64,000 nt of DNA, taken from positions 28,968-92,967 of the forward strand of contig LPNY01000076.1 of NCBI GenBank assembly GCA_001655195.1. Reading direction: 5' to 3'. The notes under the pieces were generated by a model. That model worked only from the letters and a program-made list of their open reading frames with translations. It ran no database searches and was not told where the DNA came from. Shown piece by piece: positions 50,992 to 63,098 of the stretch; the first letter of the stretch is position 1; every line of letters starts with the position of its first letter. Source of the DNA: Arcobacter sp. EP1. GTDB lineage: Bacteria > Campylobacterota > Campylobacteria > Campylobacterales > Arcobacteraceae. A program made the translations under genes and the position numbers.

Positions 50992-51770
50992 CAACTGAAG
51001 TAATATCAATCGCAAATCAAAAAGGTGGAGTTGGTAAAACAACGACAGCTGTAAATTTAAGTGCTGCTTTAGCACTTCAAGGTAAAAAAGTTCTTTTAAT
51101 TGATGCCGACCCTCAAGCAAATGCAACAACATCGTTAGGATTTCATCGAGATACTTACGAATACAATATCTATCATGTAATGTTAGGAACAAAAGAGTTA
51201 AATGAAATTATATTAGATTCTGAGATTGAAAATTTAAAAGTTGCACCTTCAAATATTGGATTAGTTGGAATTGAAAAAGAGTTTTACAAAAACAATAATA
51301 CCGATAGAGAATTAGTATTAAAACGAAAAATTGATCCTATTCGAAAAGATTACGATTATATCATTATTGATTCACCTCCTGCACTTGGACCAATTACTAT
51401 TAATACACTGAGTGCATCGAGTTCAGTATTAATTCCAATTCAGTGTGAATTCTTTGCATTAGAAGGTCTCGCACAGTTATTAAATACAATTAAACTTGTT
51501 AAACAGACAATTAATAGGCAACTTGAAATTAAAGGTTTCTTACCAACAATGTACAGTGGTCAAAATAACTTATCAAAACAAGTATTTGCTGACTTAGCAC
51601 AACACTTTGAAAATAAACTATTTAAAATTGATGATAAATCGTATGTGGTTATTCCACGGAACATCAAGTTAGCAGAAGCTCCAAGTTTTGGCAAACCTAT
51701 CATGCATTATGATGGTGGAGCAATTGGGACAAAAGCATACACAAATTTAGCAAAAGCAATAGCAGGATAA
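50988..51770 (+). CDS. parA: Chromosome partitioning ATPase ParA
   Basis: A 260-residue Soj-type ATPase. The deviant Walker A QKGGVGKTTTAVNLSAALA, IDADPQANATTSLG and IIDSPPALGPIT are present. It works with ParB to move the origin regions apart. Co-directional with parB, three nt gap. No parS site (TGTTTCACGTGAAACA type) was noticed in this window. Confidence 0.96.
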   Translation: MTTEVISIANQKGGVGKTTTAVNLSAALALQGKKVLLIDADPQANATTSLGFHRDTYEYNIYHVMLGTKELNEIILDSEIENLKVAPSNIGLVGIEKEFYKNNNTDRELVLKRKIDPIRKDYDYIIIDSPPALGPITINTLSASSSVLIPIQCEFFALEGLAQLLNTIKLVKQTINRQLEIKGFLPTMYSGQNNLSKQVFADLAQHFENKLFKIDDKSYVVIPRNIKLAEAPSFGKPIMHYDGGAIGTKAYTNLAKAIAG

Positions 51771-51773
51771 CAT

Positions 51774-52643
51774 ATGGCAAAAGGTATGGCATTAGGAAGA
51801 GGATTAGGGGAGCTTCTTGGTGAAGTAGAGACTGCGTATGAAAACTCAACACCAGCATCAAATTCAGGTATTGCAGCGCTTGATGTTAACGCTATCACTC
51901 CAAATCCAAATCAACCTCGAAAAATATTTGATGAAGAGAAGTTAAAAGAGTTATCAGAGTCAATTAAAAAGCATGGTCTATTACAACCTGTTACGGTTGT
52001 AGAAGCAGATGATGGTTATATTTTAGTAGCTGGTGAGCGACGTTTAAGAGCCCACAAAATGGCTGGTATGACAACTATTAAAGCAATCATTACAAACCTT
52101 GAAGAGCTTCAACTTAGAGAAGTTGCATTAATTGAAAACATTCAACGTGATGATTTAAATATTGTTGAATTAGCATATTCATATGCACAACTACTTAACG
52201 AACACTCTTTGACGCATGATGATTTATCACAAAAAGTTTTTAAGAGTAGAAGTTCAATTACAAATACCTTAAGACTATTACAACTTTCGCCGTATGTTCA
52301 ACAGATGTTAGCCAATGAAAAAATCTCTGCAGGACATGGAAAAATCATGTTAGGACTTTCTGAAGATGATCAGAAAAAAGTTGCAGATTCAATTGTTGGT
52401 CAAAAGCTATCAGTTCGTGAAACAGAACAGTTAGTAAAACAGATGAAATCAACACCTGAAAAGAAACCCAAAAAACTTAAATCTAAACAAGAAAAATTTG
52501 ATTTCGAACCAATACAAAATGTAATAGAATTATTAGGCGCACTTGATCTAAAAGTTAAAGCCGAAAAAAATTACATTAAGATCGAAATTAACTCTCAAGA
52601 TGATATTGACAGAATATCAAATACCTTTAGTAACACTTTATAA
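51774..52643 (+). CDS. parB: Chromosome partitioning protein ParB
   Basis: A 289-residue ParB/Spo0J protein: ITPNPNQPRKIFDEEKLKELSESIKKHGLLQPV, catalytic CTP-binding GERRLRAHKMAG, and the HTH with VFKSRSSITNTLRLL. The C-terminal dimerisation part ends the protein. It follows parA directly, and the atp operon starts 103 nt later. Confidence 0.95.
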   Translation: MAKGMALGRGLGELLGEVETAYENSTPASNSGIAALDVNAITPNPNQPRKIFDEEKLKELSESIKKHGLLQPVTVVEADDGYILVAGERRLRAHKMAGMTTIKAIITNLEELQLREVALIENIQRDDLNIVELAYSYAQLLNEHSLTHDDLSQKVFKSRSSITNTLRLLQLSPYVQQMLANEKISAGHGKIMLGLSEDDQKKVADSIVGQKLSVRETEQLVKQMKSTPEKKPKKLKSKQEKFDFEPIQNVIELLGALDLKVKAEKNYIKIEINSQDDIDRISNTFSNTL

Positions 52644-52669
52644 AAATTATTCCAAAACAAACATCATTT

Positions 52670-52710
52670 AAACTGACTTTTTATATCTTTTAGATACTAT
52701 TAGTCAGTTT
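52670..52710 (+). other. Hairpin in the atp operon leader
   Basis: AAACTGACT (52670-52678) and AGTCAGTTT (52702-52710) are perfect complements around 23 nt that contain a smaller TATC/GATA pairing. No T-run follows. It may structure the leader, or end parB transcripts weakly. Confidence 0.45.
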
Positions 52711-52746
52711 TAGTCAAACTAAACTGTAAAAAATATGGAGGAATGA

Positions 52747-53169
52747 ATGTTAGACATAAGTCCTGTGTTATTGCTTAGTTCAGCGGTGCTTTTTCTACTA
52801 GTACTTGCTAGGCTAAACAGTTGTCTATTTAAACCTCTACTTAAGCATATGGATGATAGAGCTGAATCTATTCAAAGAGATTTAGAGAATGCGAAGTCAA
52901 ACACTGCTGATGTAGATGGAATGTTGGCTGAAGCAAATGATGTAATTGCTGCTGCGAAGAAAGAAGCGGCTGCGATTAGAGAAAAAGCTTACAATGAAGC
53001 TAAAGAGGTTGCAGAGGGTAAACTTGCTGCTGCTAAGTCAGATGTAGAGGCGAAATATGAAGCCTTTACTAAAGAGTTAGAAGCAGAAACTGCGTCACTT
53101 AAAGATTCATTGGTAGCTACAATGCCTCAGTTCAACGAGAGCTTAAAAGCTAAGCTTAGCTCAATTTAA
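52747..53169 (+). CDS. atpF': ATP synthase F0 subunit b'
   Basis: A 140-residue stalk subunit with one N-terminal TM (about 5-24, LLSSAVLFLLVLARL) and a long Ala/Glu/Lys helical stalk. Campylobacterota carry two different b-type subunits, b' and b, encoded side by side as here. AUGGAGGAATG provides the ribosome site. Eight nt to atpF. Confidence 0.93.
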   Translation: MLDISPVLLLSSAVLFLLVLARLNSCLFKPLLKHMDDRAESIQRDLENAKSNTADVDGMLAEANDVIAAAKKEAAAIREKAYNEAKEVAEGKLAAAKSDVEAKYEAFTKELEAETASLKDSLVATMPQFNESLKAKLSSI

Positions 53170-53176
53170 GGGAGAG

Positions 53177-53695
53177 ATGGTGAAGAAATTATTATTATTG
53201 ACATTAGTATTATCTCCTTTAGCATTATTTGCTAGTGAAGGTGCGGAAACTGATTACGATATCGTACAGAGAACCGTTAACTTTGTAATTTTTGCTGGTA
53301 TCTTATGGTACCTACTTGCTGATAAAATTAAAGCGTTTTTTGCTGGAAGAAGTTTAGATATTCAAGCTGAACTTGATAAAGTTCAAGATACTTTAAAAGC
53401 ATCAAGTCAAAAAGTTGAAGATGCACAAGCGAAACTTGATGAAGCTAAGAAATTAGCAGCAGAAGTTGTTGAAGGTGCAAAAGCTGATGTTGATGTTGTA
53501 AAAGCAAAAGTTTCTGAATCTGTGGACTCAGAAATTGCACATTTAAGTAAAAACTTTGATGATAAAATTGCAGTCGAAATGCGAAAAGCAAAAAAAGAAG
53601 TAGTTGAGCAAGTTCTTGAAGAGCTACTAAAATCAGACAATATTGCCTTATCTGAAGAAGAGTTAGCAAATATTGTATTGAAGAAGGTGGCGTAA
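53177..53695 (+). CDS. atpF: ATP synthase F0 subunit b
   Basis: A 172-residue peripheral stalk subunit. A signal-like first segment (about 4-20, LLLLTLVLSPLALFA) precedes the TM (about 35-52, NFVIFAGILWYLLADKI) and a long coiled-coil stalk. The extra N-terminal hydrophobic part is typical for this group's b subunit. Overlaps atpH by one nt. Confidence 0.93.
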   Translation: MVKKLLLLTLVLSPLALFASEGAETDYDIVQRTVNFVIFAGILWYLLADKIKAFFAGRSLDIQAELDKVQDTLKASSQKVEDAQAKLDEAKKLAAEVVEGAKADVDVVKAKVSESVDSEIAHLSKNFDDKIAVEMRKAKKEVVEQVLEELLKSDNIALSEEELANIVLKKVA

Positions 53696-54225
53696 TGAAA
53701 GATTTAATTGCTAAAAGATACGTTAAAGCTTTATTAGATGGTAGAGATGTTGAGTCATCTGTTGCTGTTGGTAAAGAATTAGCAGAGATTTCATCTGCAT
53801 ATGCTGATGACAAGTTTATTGCTATTATCTCTTCATCTGAAGTTGCTGATAGTAAGAAAGTTGAACTTATCAACTCTTTAGTTGATGGTTGCTCAGAAAC
53901 AACTACAAACTTAATTAAGTTACTTGGTAGTAATAAAAGACTAGATATTATCCCATTCATTGAAAAAGAGTTACAAACTCAGTTAGCTATTTTAAACAAT
54001 AACTACACTGGTGTTGTATACACTAACAATGAATTAGGTAGTGAATATATCACTTCTATTGAGGAAAAGTTTAGTAAGAAATTTGATGTTAATTTAACAT
54101 TAACTCAAAATGTATGTGATTATGATGGTATTAAAGTTGATATTGATGGACTTGGTGTTGAAATTAGTTTTTCTAAAGAGAGACTTAAGTCACAAATGAT
54201 TAATCATATTTTAAAAGCAGTTTAG
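53695..54225 (+). CDS. atpH: ATP synthase F1 subunit delta
   Basis: A 176-residue subunit joining the stalk to the F1 head. N-terminal helical domain (LIAKRYVKALLDG) and the C-terminal VKVDIDGLGVEIS-type strand (IKVDIDGLGVEISFSKERLKSQ) are standard. Gene order and one-nt overlap support it. Confidence 0.95.
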   Translation: MKDLIAKRYVKALLDGRDVESSVAVGKELAEISSAYADDKFIAIISSSEVADSKKVELINSLVDGCSETTTNLIKLLGSNKRLDIIPFIEKELQTQLAILNNNYTGVVYTNNELGSEYITSIEEKFSKKFDVNLTLTQNVCDYDGIKVDIDGLGVEISFSKERLKSQMINHILKAV

Positions 54226-54246
54226 AACTTATAAAGGAGAAATTGA

Positions 54247-55764
54247 ATGGGTGCAAAAATTCAAGCAGATGAAATCAGTTCTATTATCAAAGAGAGAATT
54301 GATAACTTTGAATTAAATGTAGATGTAAATGAAACTGGTAAGATCATTTCTTTCGCAGATGGTATTGCTCAAGTTTACGGTCTTAAGAATGTTATGGCCG
54401 GTGAGATTGTAGAGTTTGAGAACGGTGAAAAAGGTCTTGCTTCTAACTTAGAAGAGTCTTCAGTAGGTGTTGTTGTACTTGGTAAAGGTGATGGATTACG
54501 AGAAGGTTCTTCTTGTAAACGACTTGGTAAATTATTAGAGGCACCAGTTGGTGAAGCTGTAGTTGGTAGAGTTGTAAATGCATTAGGTGAGCCTATTGAT
54601 GGTAAAGGTGTTATTGAATCAACTGAATCTAGATTCGTTGAAGAAAAAGCTCCTGGAATCATGGCAAGAAAATCTGTACATGAGCCATTACAAACTGGTA
54701 TCAAAGCTATTGATGCACTAGTTCCAATCGGAAGAGGGCAAAGAGAGCTTATTATTGGTGATAGACAAACTGGTAAATCAACAGTTGCTATTGATACAAT
54801 TCTTAATCAAAAAGATCAAGATGTTATTTGTATTTATGTTGCAATTGGACAAAAAGCTTCTACAGTTGCTTCTGTTGTTAGAACATTAGAAGAAGCTGGA
54901 GCAATGGATTATACTGTTATTGTTAACGCTGGTGCAGCAGATTCTGCAGCATTACAATTCTTAGCACCATATACAGGTGTTACTATTGGTGAATTCTTTA
55001 GAGATAATGGAAAACATGCATTAATCGTTTATGATGATTTAACAAAACACGCTGTTGCTTATAGAGAGATGTCTTTATTATTACGAAGACCTCCAGGTCG
55101 AGAGGCATTCCCAGGGGATGTATTCTACCTACACTCAAGATTATTAGAAAGAGCTGCAAAGCTATCTGATGCTTTAGGTGGTGGTTCTATGACTGCATTA
55201 CCAGTAATTGAAACTCAAGCTGGTGACGTTGCTGCATATATTCCAACAAACGTTATTTCTATTACAGATGGTCAAATCTTCTTAGAAACAAATCTATTTA
55301 ACTCTGGTATTAGACCTGCTATTAACGTTGGTTTATCTGTATCACGGGTTGGTGGAGCTGCACAAATTAAAGCAACTAAACAAGTTGCTGGTACGTTAAA
55401 ATTATCTCTTGCACAGTTTAGAGAGCTTGAAGCGTTTGCACAGTTCGCATCAGATTTAGATGAGTCTACAAGAAAAGAACTTGAACTTGGTCAAAGAATG
55501 GTTGAAGTATTAAAACAAGGTGTTAACGCACCTCTAGTAATTGAGAAACAAATTGTAATTATCTATGCTGGTACAAAAGGATATTTAGAAGATATCGCAG
55601 TAGAAGATGTTGTTAAGTTTGAAGCTGAATTACATGTATTCATTGAGCAAAAATATCCAAATATTTTAGAAGACATCAAATCTAAGAAAAAATTAGATGA
55701 TGAAACTGAAGATAGATTAAAGTCTGCGTTAGAAGAGTTTAAAACTGTATTTAGTGCAAAATAA
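54247..55764 (+). CDS. atpA: ATP synthase F1 subunit alpha
   Basis: A 505-residue non-catalytic nucleotide-binding subunit: Walker [10 protein letters not shown] (about 170), [18 protein letters not shown] and [20 protein letters not shown]. Full length. AAAGGAGAA precedes the ATG. Confidence 0.98.
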   Translation: MGAKIQADEISSIIKERIDNFELNVDVNETGKIISFADGIAQVYGLKNVMAGEIVEFENGEKGLASNLEESSVGVVVLGKGDGLREGSSCKRLGKLLEAPVGEAVVGRVVNALGEPIDGKGVIESTESRFVEEKAPGIMARKSVHEPLQTGIKAIDALVPIGRGQRELIIGDRQTGKSTVAIDTILNQKDQDVICIYVAIGQKASTVASVVRTLEEAGAMDYTVIVNAGAADSAALQFLAPYTGVTIGEFFRDNGKHALIVYDDLTKHAVAYREMSLLLRRPPGREAFPGDVFYLHSRLLERAAKLSDALGGGSMTALPVIETQAGDVAAYIPTNVISITDGQIFLETNLFNSGIRPAINVGLSVSRVGGAAQIKATKQVAGTLKLSLAQFRELEAFAQFASDLDESTRKELELGQRMVEVLKQGVNAPLVIEKQIVIIYAGTKGYLEDIAVEDVVKFEAELHVFIEQKYPNILEDIKSKKKLDDETEDRLKSALEEFKTVFSAK

Positions 55765-55774
55765 GGATTAGTCA

Positions 55775-58076
<2,302 letters not shown>

Positions 58077-58094
58077 AACCCCATAAGGCATAAC

Positions 58095-58472
58095 ATGGAT
58101 ACAATAAGATTATCAATCGTTACACCAAATGGACCTATTTTTAGTGAAGATGTAAAAACTGTAACTCTCCCTGGAAAAGAGGGAGAGTTTGGGGTACTAG
58201 CAGGTCATGCCTCGCTAGTTTCTTCTCTTACAGTTGGTGTAATTGTAATTGAAAAAGAAAATTCTACTGAAGCTGTTGCTATTAACTGGGGACATGTTAA
58301 AGTAAGTGAATCTTCTGTAGATGTACTAGCAGATGGAGCTGTTGCTCTAACTCATGGTGAAGACTCTGAGACTGCTAAAAATATCGACGCGGCTAAAAAC
58401 TTAGTTAATTCTGTAAAAGATGCTAACGTTTCACTTGCTGCAGTTGAAGCAAAAATTAATTCATTTGCATAA
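58095..58472 (+). CDS. atpC: ATP synthase F1 subunit epsilon
   Basis: A 125-residue rotor subunit with the N-terminal beta sandwich (LSIVTPNGPIFSEDVKTVTLPGKEGEFGVLAGHA) and C-terminal helices. It ends the atp genes; tolQ follows in six nt, so the two blocks may be co-transcribed. atpB and atpE are not present in the window, as is usual for this phylum. Confidence 0.96.
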   Translation: MDTIRLSIVTPNGPIFSEDVKTVTLPGKEGEFGVLAGHASLVSSLTVGVIVIEKENSTEAVAINWGHVKVSESSVDVLADGAVALTHGEDSETAKNIDAAKNLVNSVKDANVSLAAVEAKINSFA

Positions 58473-58478
58473 AAGCTG

Positions 58479-59039
58479 ATGATAGATACAGTATTAAATT
58501 ATTTTAATAATAGCAGTGCCATAACATATGTTGTTTTGGGACTGCTGTCTGTTTACTTAATAATGGTTTTATGGATATTCATCTATAAAAATCTCTCTTT
58601 AAATTCAATGATTAATACAGAAAAAAAATCATTAGAATCTTTAACTTCAAGAAATTCTCAACTATCACCTTTATCTAAATTAAGTGCTTGTAGTGATGTT
58701 ACTAATTCAAAAGAGATACTACATGCTTGCGAAATTTCTATTATTAGAGAAGCAAGTACTGGTGTTTCATGGATGTCAATTGTTTCATCAACTTCTCCTT
58801 TTATTGGACTTTTTGGTACAGTAGTTGGTATTTTGGAATCATTTGCTAAATTTTCAAGTCATTCTAAAGTTGGATTCTCTATTATTGCACCAGCAATTTC
58901 AGAAGCGTTAGTTGCAACTGCTGCTGGTATTTTCGTAGCAATCTTTGCTTATACATTTCATCAAATTCTTATTCGAAAAGTATATGAACTTAATACTTTT
59001 TTAAAGGCGCAATCAGAAATTTTAATTGCAAAAGGATAA
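58479..59039 (+). CDS. tolQ: TolQ/ExbB-type proton channel subunit
   Basis: A 186-residue inner membrane protein with three TM helices (about 16-36, 105-125, 140-165). The conserved segment SIVSSTSPFIGLFGTVVGILESF and APAISEALVATAAGIFVAIFAY is clear. With TolR it uses the proton gradient to energise TolA. The order of neighbours (TolR, TolA, TolB, Pal) favours TolQ over ExbB. Confidence 0.92.
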   Translation: MIDTVLNYFNNSSAITYVVLGLLSVYLIMVLWIFIYKNLSLNSMINTEKKSLESLTSRNSQLSPLSKLSACSDVTNSKEILHACEISIIREASTGVSWMSIVSSTSPFIGLFGTVVGILESFAKFSSHSKVGFSIIAPAISEALVATAAGIFVAIFAYTFHQILIRKVYELNTFLKAQSEILIAKG

Positions 59040-59042
59040 GTT

Positions 59043-59432
59043 TTGTACGATTATAATCAAAAGCCTGAATTAAATATTACACCATTGGTAGATATTATGC
59101 TAGTGCTATTAGCAATTTTAATGGTTACTGCTCCCGTAATAGAATTTGAAGAACCTATTAACCTTCCAAAAGGAAGTAAATCTAAACAAATTCAAGATGC
59201 TAAAAAAATGTCAATTGTTGTTAATAAAGATCGTAGTATCTCTATTGGAAAAAACAAATATACAATTGAAAATTTTGCTGATAGTTTTGTTCTTTTTTCT
59301 AAAGATAAAGATAGAAAAACGCCCATACATATTCGTGCAGATAAATCACTACTTTACAATGACATTGTATTTGTATTAAAATCTGTTAAAGAGGCAGGTT
59401 TTTTTAAAGTTTCACTAATAACTGACGGGTAA
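59043..59432 (+). CDS. tolR: TolR/ExbD-type protein
   Basis: A 129-residue protein with one TM (about 13-32) carrying the proton-site Asp in PLVDIMLVLLAILMVTAPVI. The start is TTG at 59043 after GGATAAG, three nt from tolQ. C-terminal periplasmic domain ends VKEAGFFKVSLITDG. Partner of TolQ. Confidence 0.92.
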   Translation: MYDYNQKPELNITPLVDIMLVLLAILMVTAPVIEFEEPINLPKGSKSKQIQDAKKMSIVVNKDRSISIGKNKYTIENFADSFVLFSKDKDRKTPIHIRADKSLLYNDIVFVLKSVKEAGFFKVSLITDG

Positions 59433-59436
59433 TACT

Positions 59437-60195
59437 ATGTATATGCATACAGAAGCTCTAAAGAAAGATTACTTTTATCTATCTGGACTTATTGCTTTTT
59501 CCTTCTATTTTGTCTGCTTTTTACTTTTTGCTTGGTACTTAAATACGCCAGAGGTTAAAAAGTTCGATGCTTTTACTAAAAATACGGTACTTGAGTTAGA
59601 AATTATGATTCTCGATACAAAAGAGCTCAGCAAACGTAATAAAACAGATGTAAAAGATACAAAAAAATCTCACGAAGTTGTTAAGAAATCTACATCAAGA
59701 AGTGCTAAACAAAATAATAATGTAAAGTCACTTTTTGCAAATGTTAAAACAAAAAAAGCTCAAGTATTAGACAAAGAAGTTAATAATGTTATTAAATCTG
59801 AAGTCTCTAGTCGATTTAAATCAAAGTTTGAAAAGCAACGTAAAAGTTCTACTGTTTCTGTTTCAAAGCTTTTAGATAGTGTTAAAACAAAAGCAGCCGT
59901 TATGGCAAGTACTGACTCAAAAAACAATCGAGATCCATATTTTTCTAAAATCTATGAACTGTTATCATCGCGGTGGCAACCGATGCTAATTGTTGATGGA
60001 TTATCTGCTAAAGTTATCGTAATGATATCAAGTGATGGTACATTTAATTATCGATTTTTACAGTTTTCCGGGGATGAACGTTTTGATGATTCATTACGTA
60101 CATTTTTAGATACTCAAAGAAGTGAAACCTATCCTACACATGATAGGGGTTCAACACAAGAAATAGAAGTGAAGTTCGGTTCACAAAAGGGATAA
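59437..60195 (+). CDS. tolA: TolA-like protein with TonB-type C-terminus
   Basis: A 252-residue protein: N-terminal TM (about 14-37, SGLIAFSFYFVCFLLFAWYL), a Lys/Ser-rich linker (about 65-155) shorter than in E. coli TolA, and a TonB/TolA C-terminal domain (about 165-250, DPYFSKIYELLSSRWQPML). It spans the periplasm between TolQR and TolB/Pal. Identification rests mainly on operon position. Confidence 0.85.
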   Translation: MYMHTEALKKDYFYLSGLIAFSFYFVCFLLFAWYLNTPEVKKFDAFTKNTVLELEIMILDTKELSKRNKTDVKDTKKSHEVVKKSTSRSAKQNNNVKSLFANVKTKKAQVLDKEVNNVIKSEVSSRFKSKFEKQRKSSTVSVSKLLDSVKTKAAVMASTDSKNNRDPYFSKIYELLSSRWQPMLIVDGLSAKVIVMISSDGTFNYRFLQFSGDERFDDSLRTFLDTQRSETYPTHDRGSTQEIEVKFGSQKG

Positions 60196-60196
60196 A

Positions 60197-61465
60197 ATGA
60201 AAAAAATATTATTAATTATGATGATGTGTTTTACAACACTTTTTGCAATAGATGCAAAAATGGAGATTATAAAAAAGTCAAATAACTTACCTACTATATT
60301 AGTTACTAGTGCAAGTGATAGTGCAAATATGACACTTGTAAATAATGTTAAAAATATGATTATTAACGATTTAAAAGTGAGTGGACATTTCCAACTTTCT
60401 GATTTTAATGAACGAGTTTTCTTTAAAGATAAACCTAATATGGTTACCTTAATGAAACAAAATGTAGACTTGTACTTGAGCCTTTATATCGAGCCTAGTA
60501 CCTTTAATGGAATGAGTTTACAAGTAAAACTTTTTGATGTTAATAAAAAAGAAGTGGTACTCAATAAATCAATTTCTACCTCTAATGTTAATCGATATCC
60601 ATTTATTGCTCACAGAGTCTCTATTTTAATTAATAAACATCTCAATGCACCAAGTATTGATTGGATGGACAAGTTTGTAATTTTCTCTGTTTACAAAAAT
60701 GCTAAACAAGCAGAAATTGCCATTGGAGACTATACCTTGGCGTATCAAAAAACAATTGTAAGAGGAGGATTAAATATTTTTCCTAAGTGGGCAGATGATA
60801 AACAAGAAGAGTTTTATTACACAACTTACAATAATTCAATTCCTGAATTAAGAAAAATGAATATTTATAATCGAAAAAGAGAGACAATTTTAACATCTCA
60901 AGGAATGATTGCGGCATCTGATGTGAGTAAAGATGGTTCAAAAGTCTTAATTACCGCATCACCTGAAGGTCAACCTGACATCTATTTGTATGATGTTAAA
61001 CGAAAAATGAAAAAACGATTAACTACATATAAAGGGATTGATGTAGGTGCACATTTTGTAGAAAATGATAGTAAGATCGTTTTTGTATCTGATAGACTAA
61101 AATACCCAAATATTTTCTCTAAAAAGATTGGTGGACGGGGCGTTGAGCGTTTAGTTTATCATGGAAAAAATAACTCTTCAGCAACCACATTTAAAAACTA
61201 TGTTGTTTATACAAGTCGTGATAAAGAAAATGAGTTTTCGTCAAGCGCATTTAATCTTTATTTGATTTCAACACAAAGTGATTTTATTCGACGGTTAACA
61301 ACAAATGGTTCAAATCAGTTTCCAAAGTTTTCAAATGATGGCGAATCAATTCTATTTATTAAACGTTACAAAGAAAAAAGTAATGTAGGAATTATACGAG
61401 TAAATTATAATAAATCATTTCTATTCCCACTAAAAAATGGAAAATTACAATCAATAGATTGGTAA
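60197..61465 (+). CDS. tolB: TolB translocation protein
   Basis: A 422-residue periplasmic protein with signal peptide (about 1-19) and a beta-propeller of WD-like repeats: AASDVSKDGSKVLITASPEGQPDIYLYDV, and FPKFSNDGESILFIKR. N-terminal domain binds TolA; the propeller binds Pal. One nt after tolA. Confidence 0.93.
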   Translation: MKKILLIMMMCFTTLFAIDAKMEIIKKSNNLPTILVTSASDSANMTLVNNVKNMIINDLKVSGHFQLSDFNERVFFKDKPNMVTLMKQNVDLYLSLYIEPSTFNGMSLQVKLFDVNKKEVVLNKSISTSNVNRYPFIAHRVSILINKHLNAPSIDWMDKFVIFSVYKNAKQAEIAIGDYTLAYQKTIVRGGLNIFPKWADDKQEEFYYTTYNNSIPELRKMNIYNRKRETILTSQGMIAASDVSKDGSKVLITASPEGQPDIYLYDVKRKMKKRLTTYKGIDVGAHFVENDSKIVFVSDRLKYPNIFSKKIGGRGVERLVYHGKNNSSATTFKNYVVYTSRDKENEFSSSAFNLYLISTQSDFIRRLTTNGSNQFPKFSNDGESILFIKRYKEKSNVGIIRVNYNKSFLFPLKNGKLQSIDW

Positions 61466-61531
61466 GCGTAATTACGAATTAAGTTTTTTTTGTGTAGAAT
61501 TTTTACCAAATCATAAATAAGGATTAGTGTT

Positions 61532-62074
61532 ATGAAAAAAATCGGTTTATTATCTTTTTTAGTGGCAGCAGTATTATTTACTGGATGTAGCCAAAAAAGT
61601 ATGAATAGTACAAGTGGTCAACAAGATGGAAGTGAGTCATCATTAAATAAAATGGATAAAATGACTGACGAAACGATGGCACAAGATATGGCGGATATTA
61701 CAAGCGAAGGTAAAGGTAACTACTTTATGGCTAATGGTCAAAATGAGTACATTCAAACAATTTACTTTGGTTTTGATAAATATAACTTAACAGATGAACA
61801 ACGAGCAATTGCTAAAAAAAATGCAGCTAAATTATCAGGATACGATGGTAAGATTAAAGTTGAAGGTAATTGTGATGAGTGGGGAACTGACGAATATAAC
61901 TACGCTTTAGGTTTAAAAAGAGCAAAAGTTGTTAAAGATGCTTTAGTTGCTGATGGTATTGCTGCAAGTGCTATTTCATTAGTAAGCTTTGGTGAGAGTA
62001 ACCCTGTTTGTACTGATAAAAACAAAGAGTGTTGGCAAAAAAATAGACGATCTGAATATAAGCCATTACCATAA
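61532..62074 (+). CDS. pal: Peptidoglycan-associated lipoprotein Pal
   Basis: A 180-residue outer membrane lipoprotein. The lipobox LFTGC has Cys19. The OmpA-like domain (about 70-180) shows IYFGFDKYNLTDEQ and the peptidoglycan contact VEGNCDEWGTDEYN, ALGLKRA. Links outer membrane to cell wall with TolB. Confidence 0.96.
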   Translation: MKKIGLLSFLVAAVLFTGCSQKSMNSTSGQQDGSESSLNKMDKMTDETMAQDMADITSEGKGNYFMANGQNEYIQTIYFGFDKYNLTDEQRAIAKKNAAKLSGYDGKIKVEGNCDEWGTDEYNYALGLKRAKVVKDALVADGIAASAISLVSFGESNPVCTDKNKECWQKNRRSEYKPLP

Positions 62075-62077
62075 TAT

Positions 62078-63073
62078 ATGAATAAATTTTTTCTTTTTAT
62101 TGCATTACTTAGTGCCAGTGCTGTTGCCAATAATGAGGTTTCAGTATTTGGTGCTGGTGATCTTAACTCGCCAAAACCTTACGGTCTAACAAAAACTGAA
62201 AAGCATATTTTACGAAATAAACAAGAACTAGGTTCAATTGATACAAAAGTAAAAAGTGTAAAAACTACAATGGAATCTATCCATGAACGAATTGATGGTT
62301 TAGAGTCAATTTATGAAGGTGATTCTCAAAAATTAAATAGTTCAGTAATTAAACTAAATAAACTACTTCAAGATTTTGAACTTAATCAAAATCAAACAGT
62401 TAAAAATAGTGAAGACTTTTCCAAGATTAAACTTGTAACAAATGAAATCATGGATTCGCAAGAAGAGACAAGAAAAGAGAACAACAAAAATTTAACTGCT
62501 TTAAAAAAAGTTATTAAAAAACTGGAAAAACAGATTAATAAAATTAATGCTTCATATGTTTCAGATAAAGAATTGAAGAAAAATATGAATCAGTTCATAA
62601 CCCGTGCTGAGTTTGATGCTTTGAAAAAGAGCTTAGGAAAAAGTTCTAGTGCAAAAAGTCAAGCCAAAGCGCAAACAAAAAAAGTTATAAACAAAAAACT
62701 ATCTTCAGATGATAAAAAGAAAATGTTAGCAGAAGCAAAGCGACTGTTTAAAAAAGACAATTTTACAAAAGCAATTCCAATGTTTGAAGATTTGCTTGTT
62801 GTGAAATACAAACCAGCTGAAAATAATTTTTACCTTGGCGAAATTTGGTATTATCGTAAAAAATATGATAAAGCGATTGCTTACTTTAAAGAATCAGCAA
62901 TATTATATGATAAGGCCTCGTGGATGCCAAAACTTTTATTGCATAGTGCAATATCTTTTGAAAAAACAGGAGATTTACAGAATGCAGCTAATTTCTATGA
63001 TACATTAGTTGATGTTTATCCTGATTCAAAAGAGGCAGAGACTGCCAACAAAAATTTAGTAAATATACAATAA
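62078..63073 (+). CDS. cpoB: Tol-Pal system protein CpoB (YbgF)
   Basis: A 331-residue periplasmic protein: signal peptide (about 1-17), an N-terminal trimerising coiled coil (about 45-180), then TPR repeats (about 215-331, DKKKMLAEAKRLFKKDNFTKAIPMF). It coordinates Tol-driven outer membrane constriction with peptidoglycan synthesis. The linker is Lys/Ala/Gln-rich and longer than in E. coli. Confidence 0.9.
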   Translation: MNKFFLFIALLSASAVANNEVSVFGAGDLNSPKPYGLTKTEKHILRNKQELGSIDTKVKSVKTTMESIHERIDGLESIYEGDSQKLNSSVIKLNKLLQDFELNQNQTVKNSEDFSKIKLVTNEIMDSQEETRKENNKNLTALKKVIKKLEKQINKINASYVSDKELKKNMNQFITRAEFDALKKSLGKSSSAKSQAKAQTKKVINKKLSSDDKKKMLAEAKRLFKKDNFTKAIPMFEDLLVVKYKPAENNFYLGEIWYYRKKYDKAIAYFKESAILYDKASWMPKLLLHSAISFEKTGDLQNAANFYDTLVDVYPDSKEAETANKNLVNIQ

Positions 63074-63098
63074 AACAAATATATAAGGAGATTGACAT

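Noticed and set aside
50988-52643. Replication origin near parA-parB
   Set aside because: No dnaA, no cluster of DnaA boxes and no parS palindrome was noticed, so origin proximity cannot be supported from this window.
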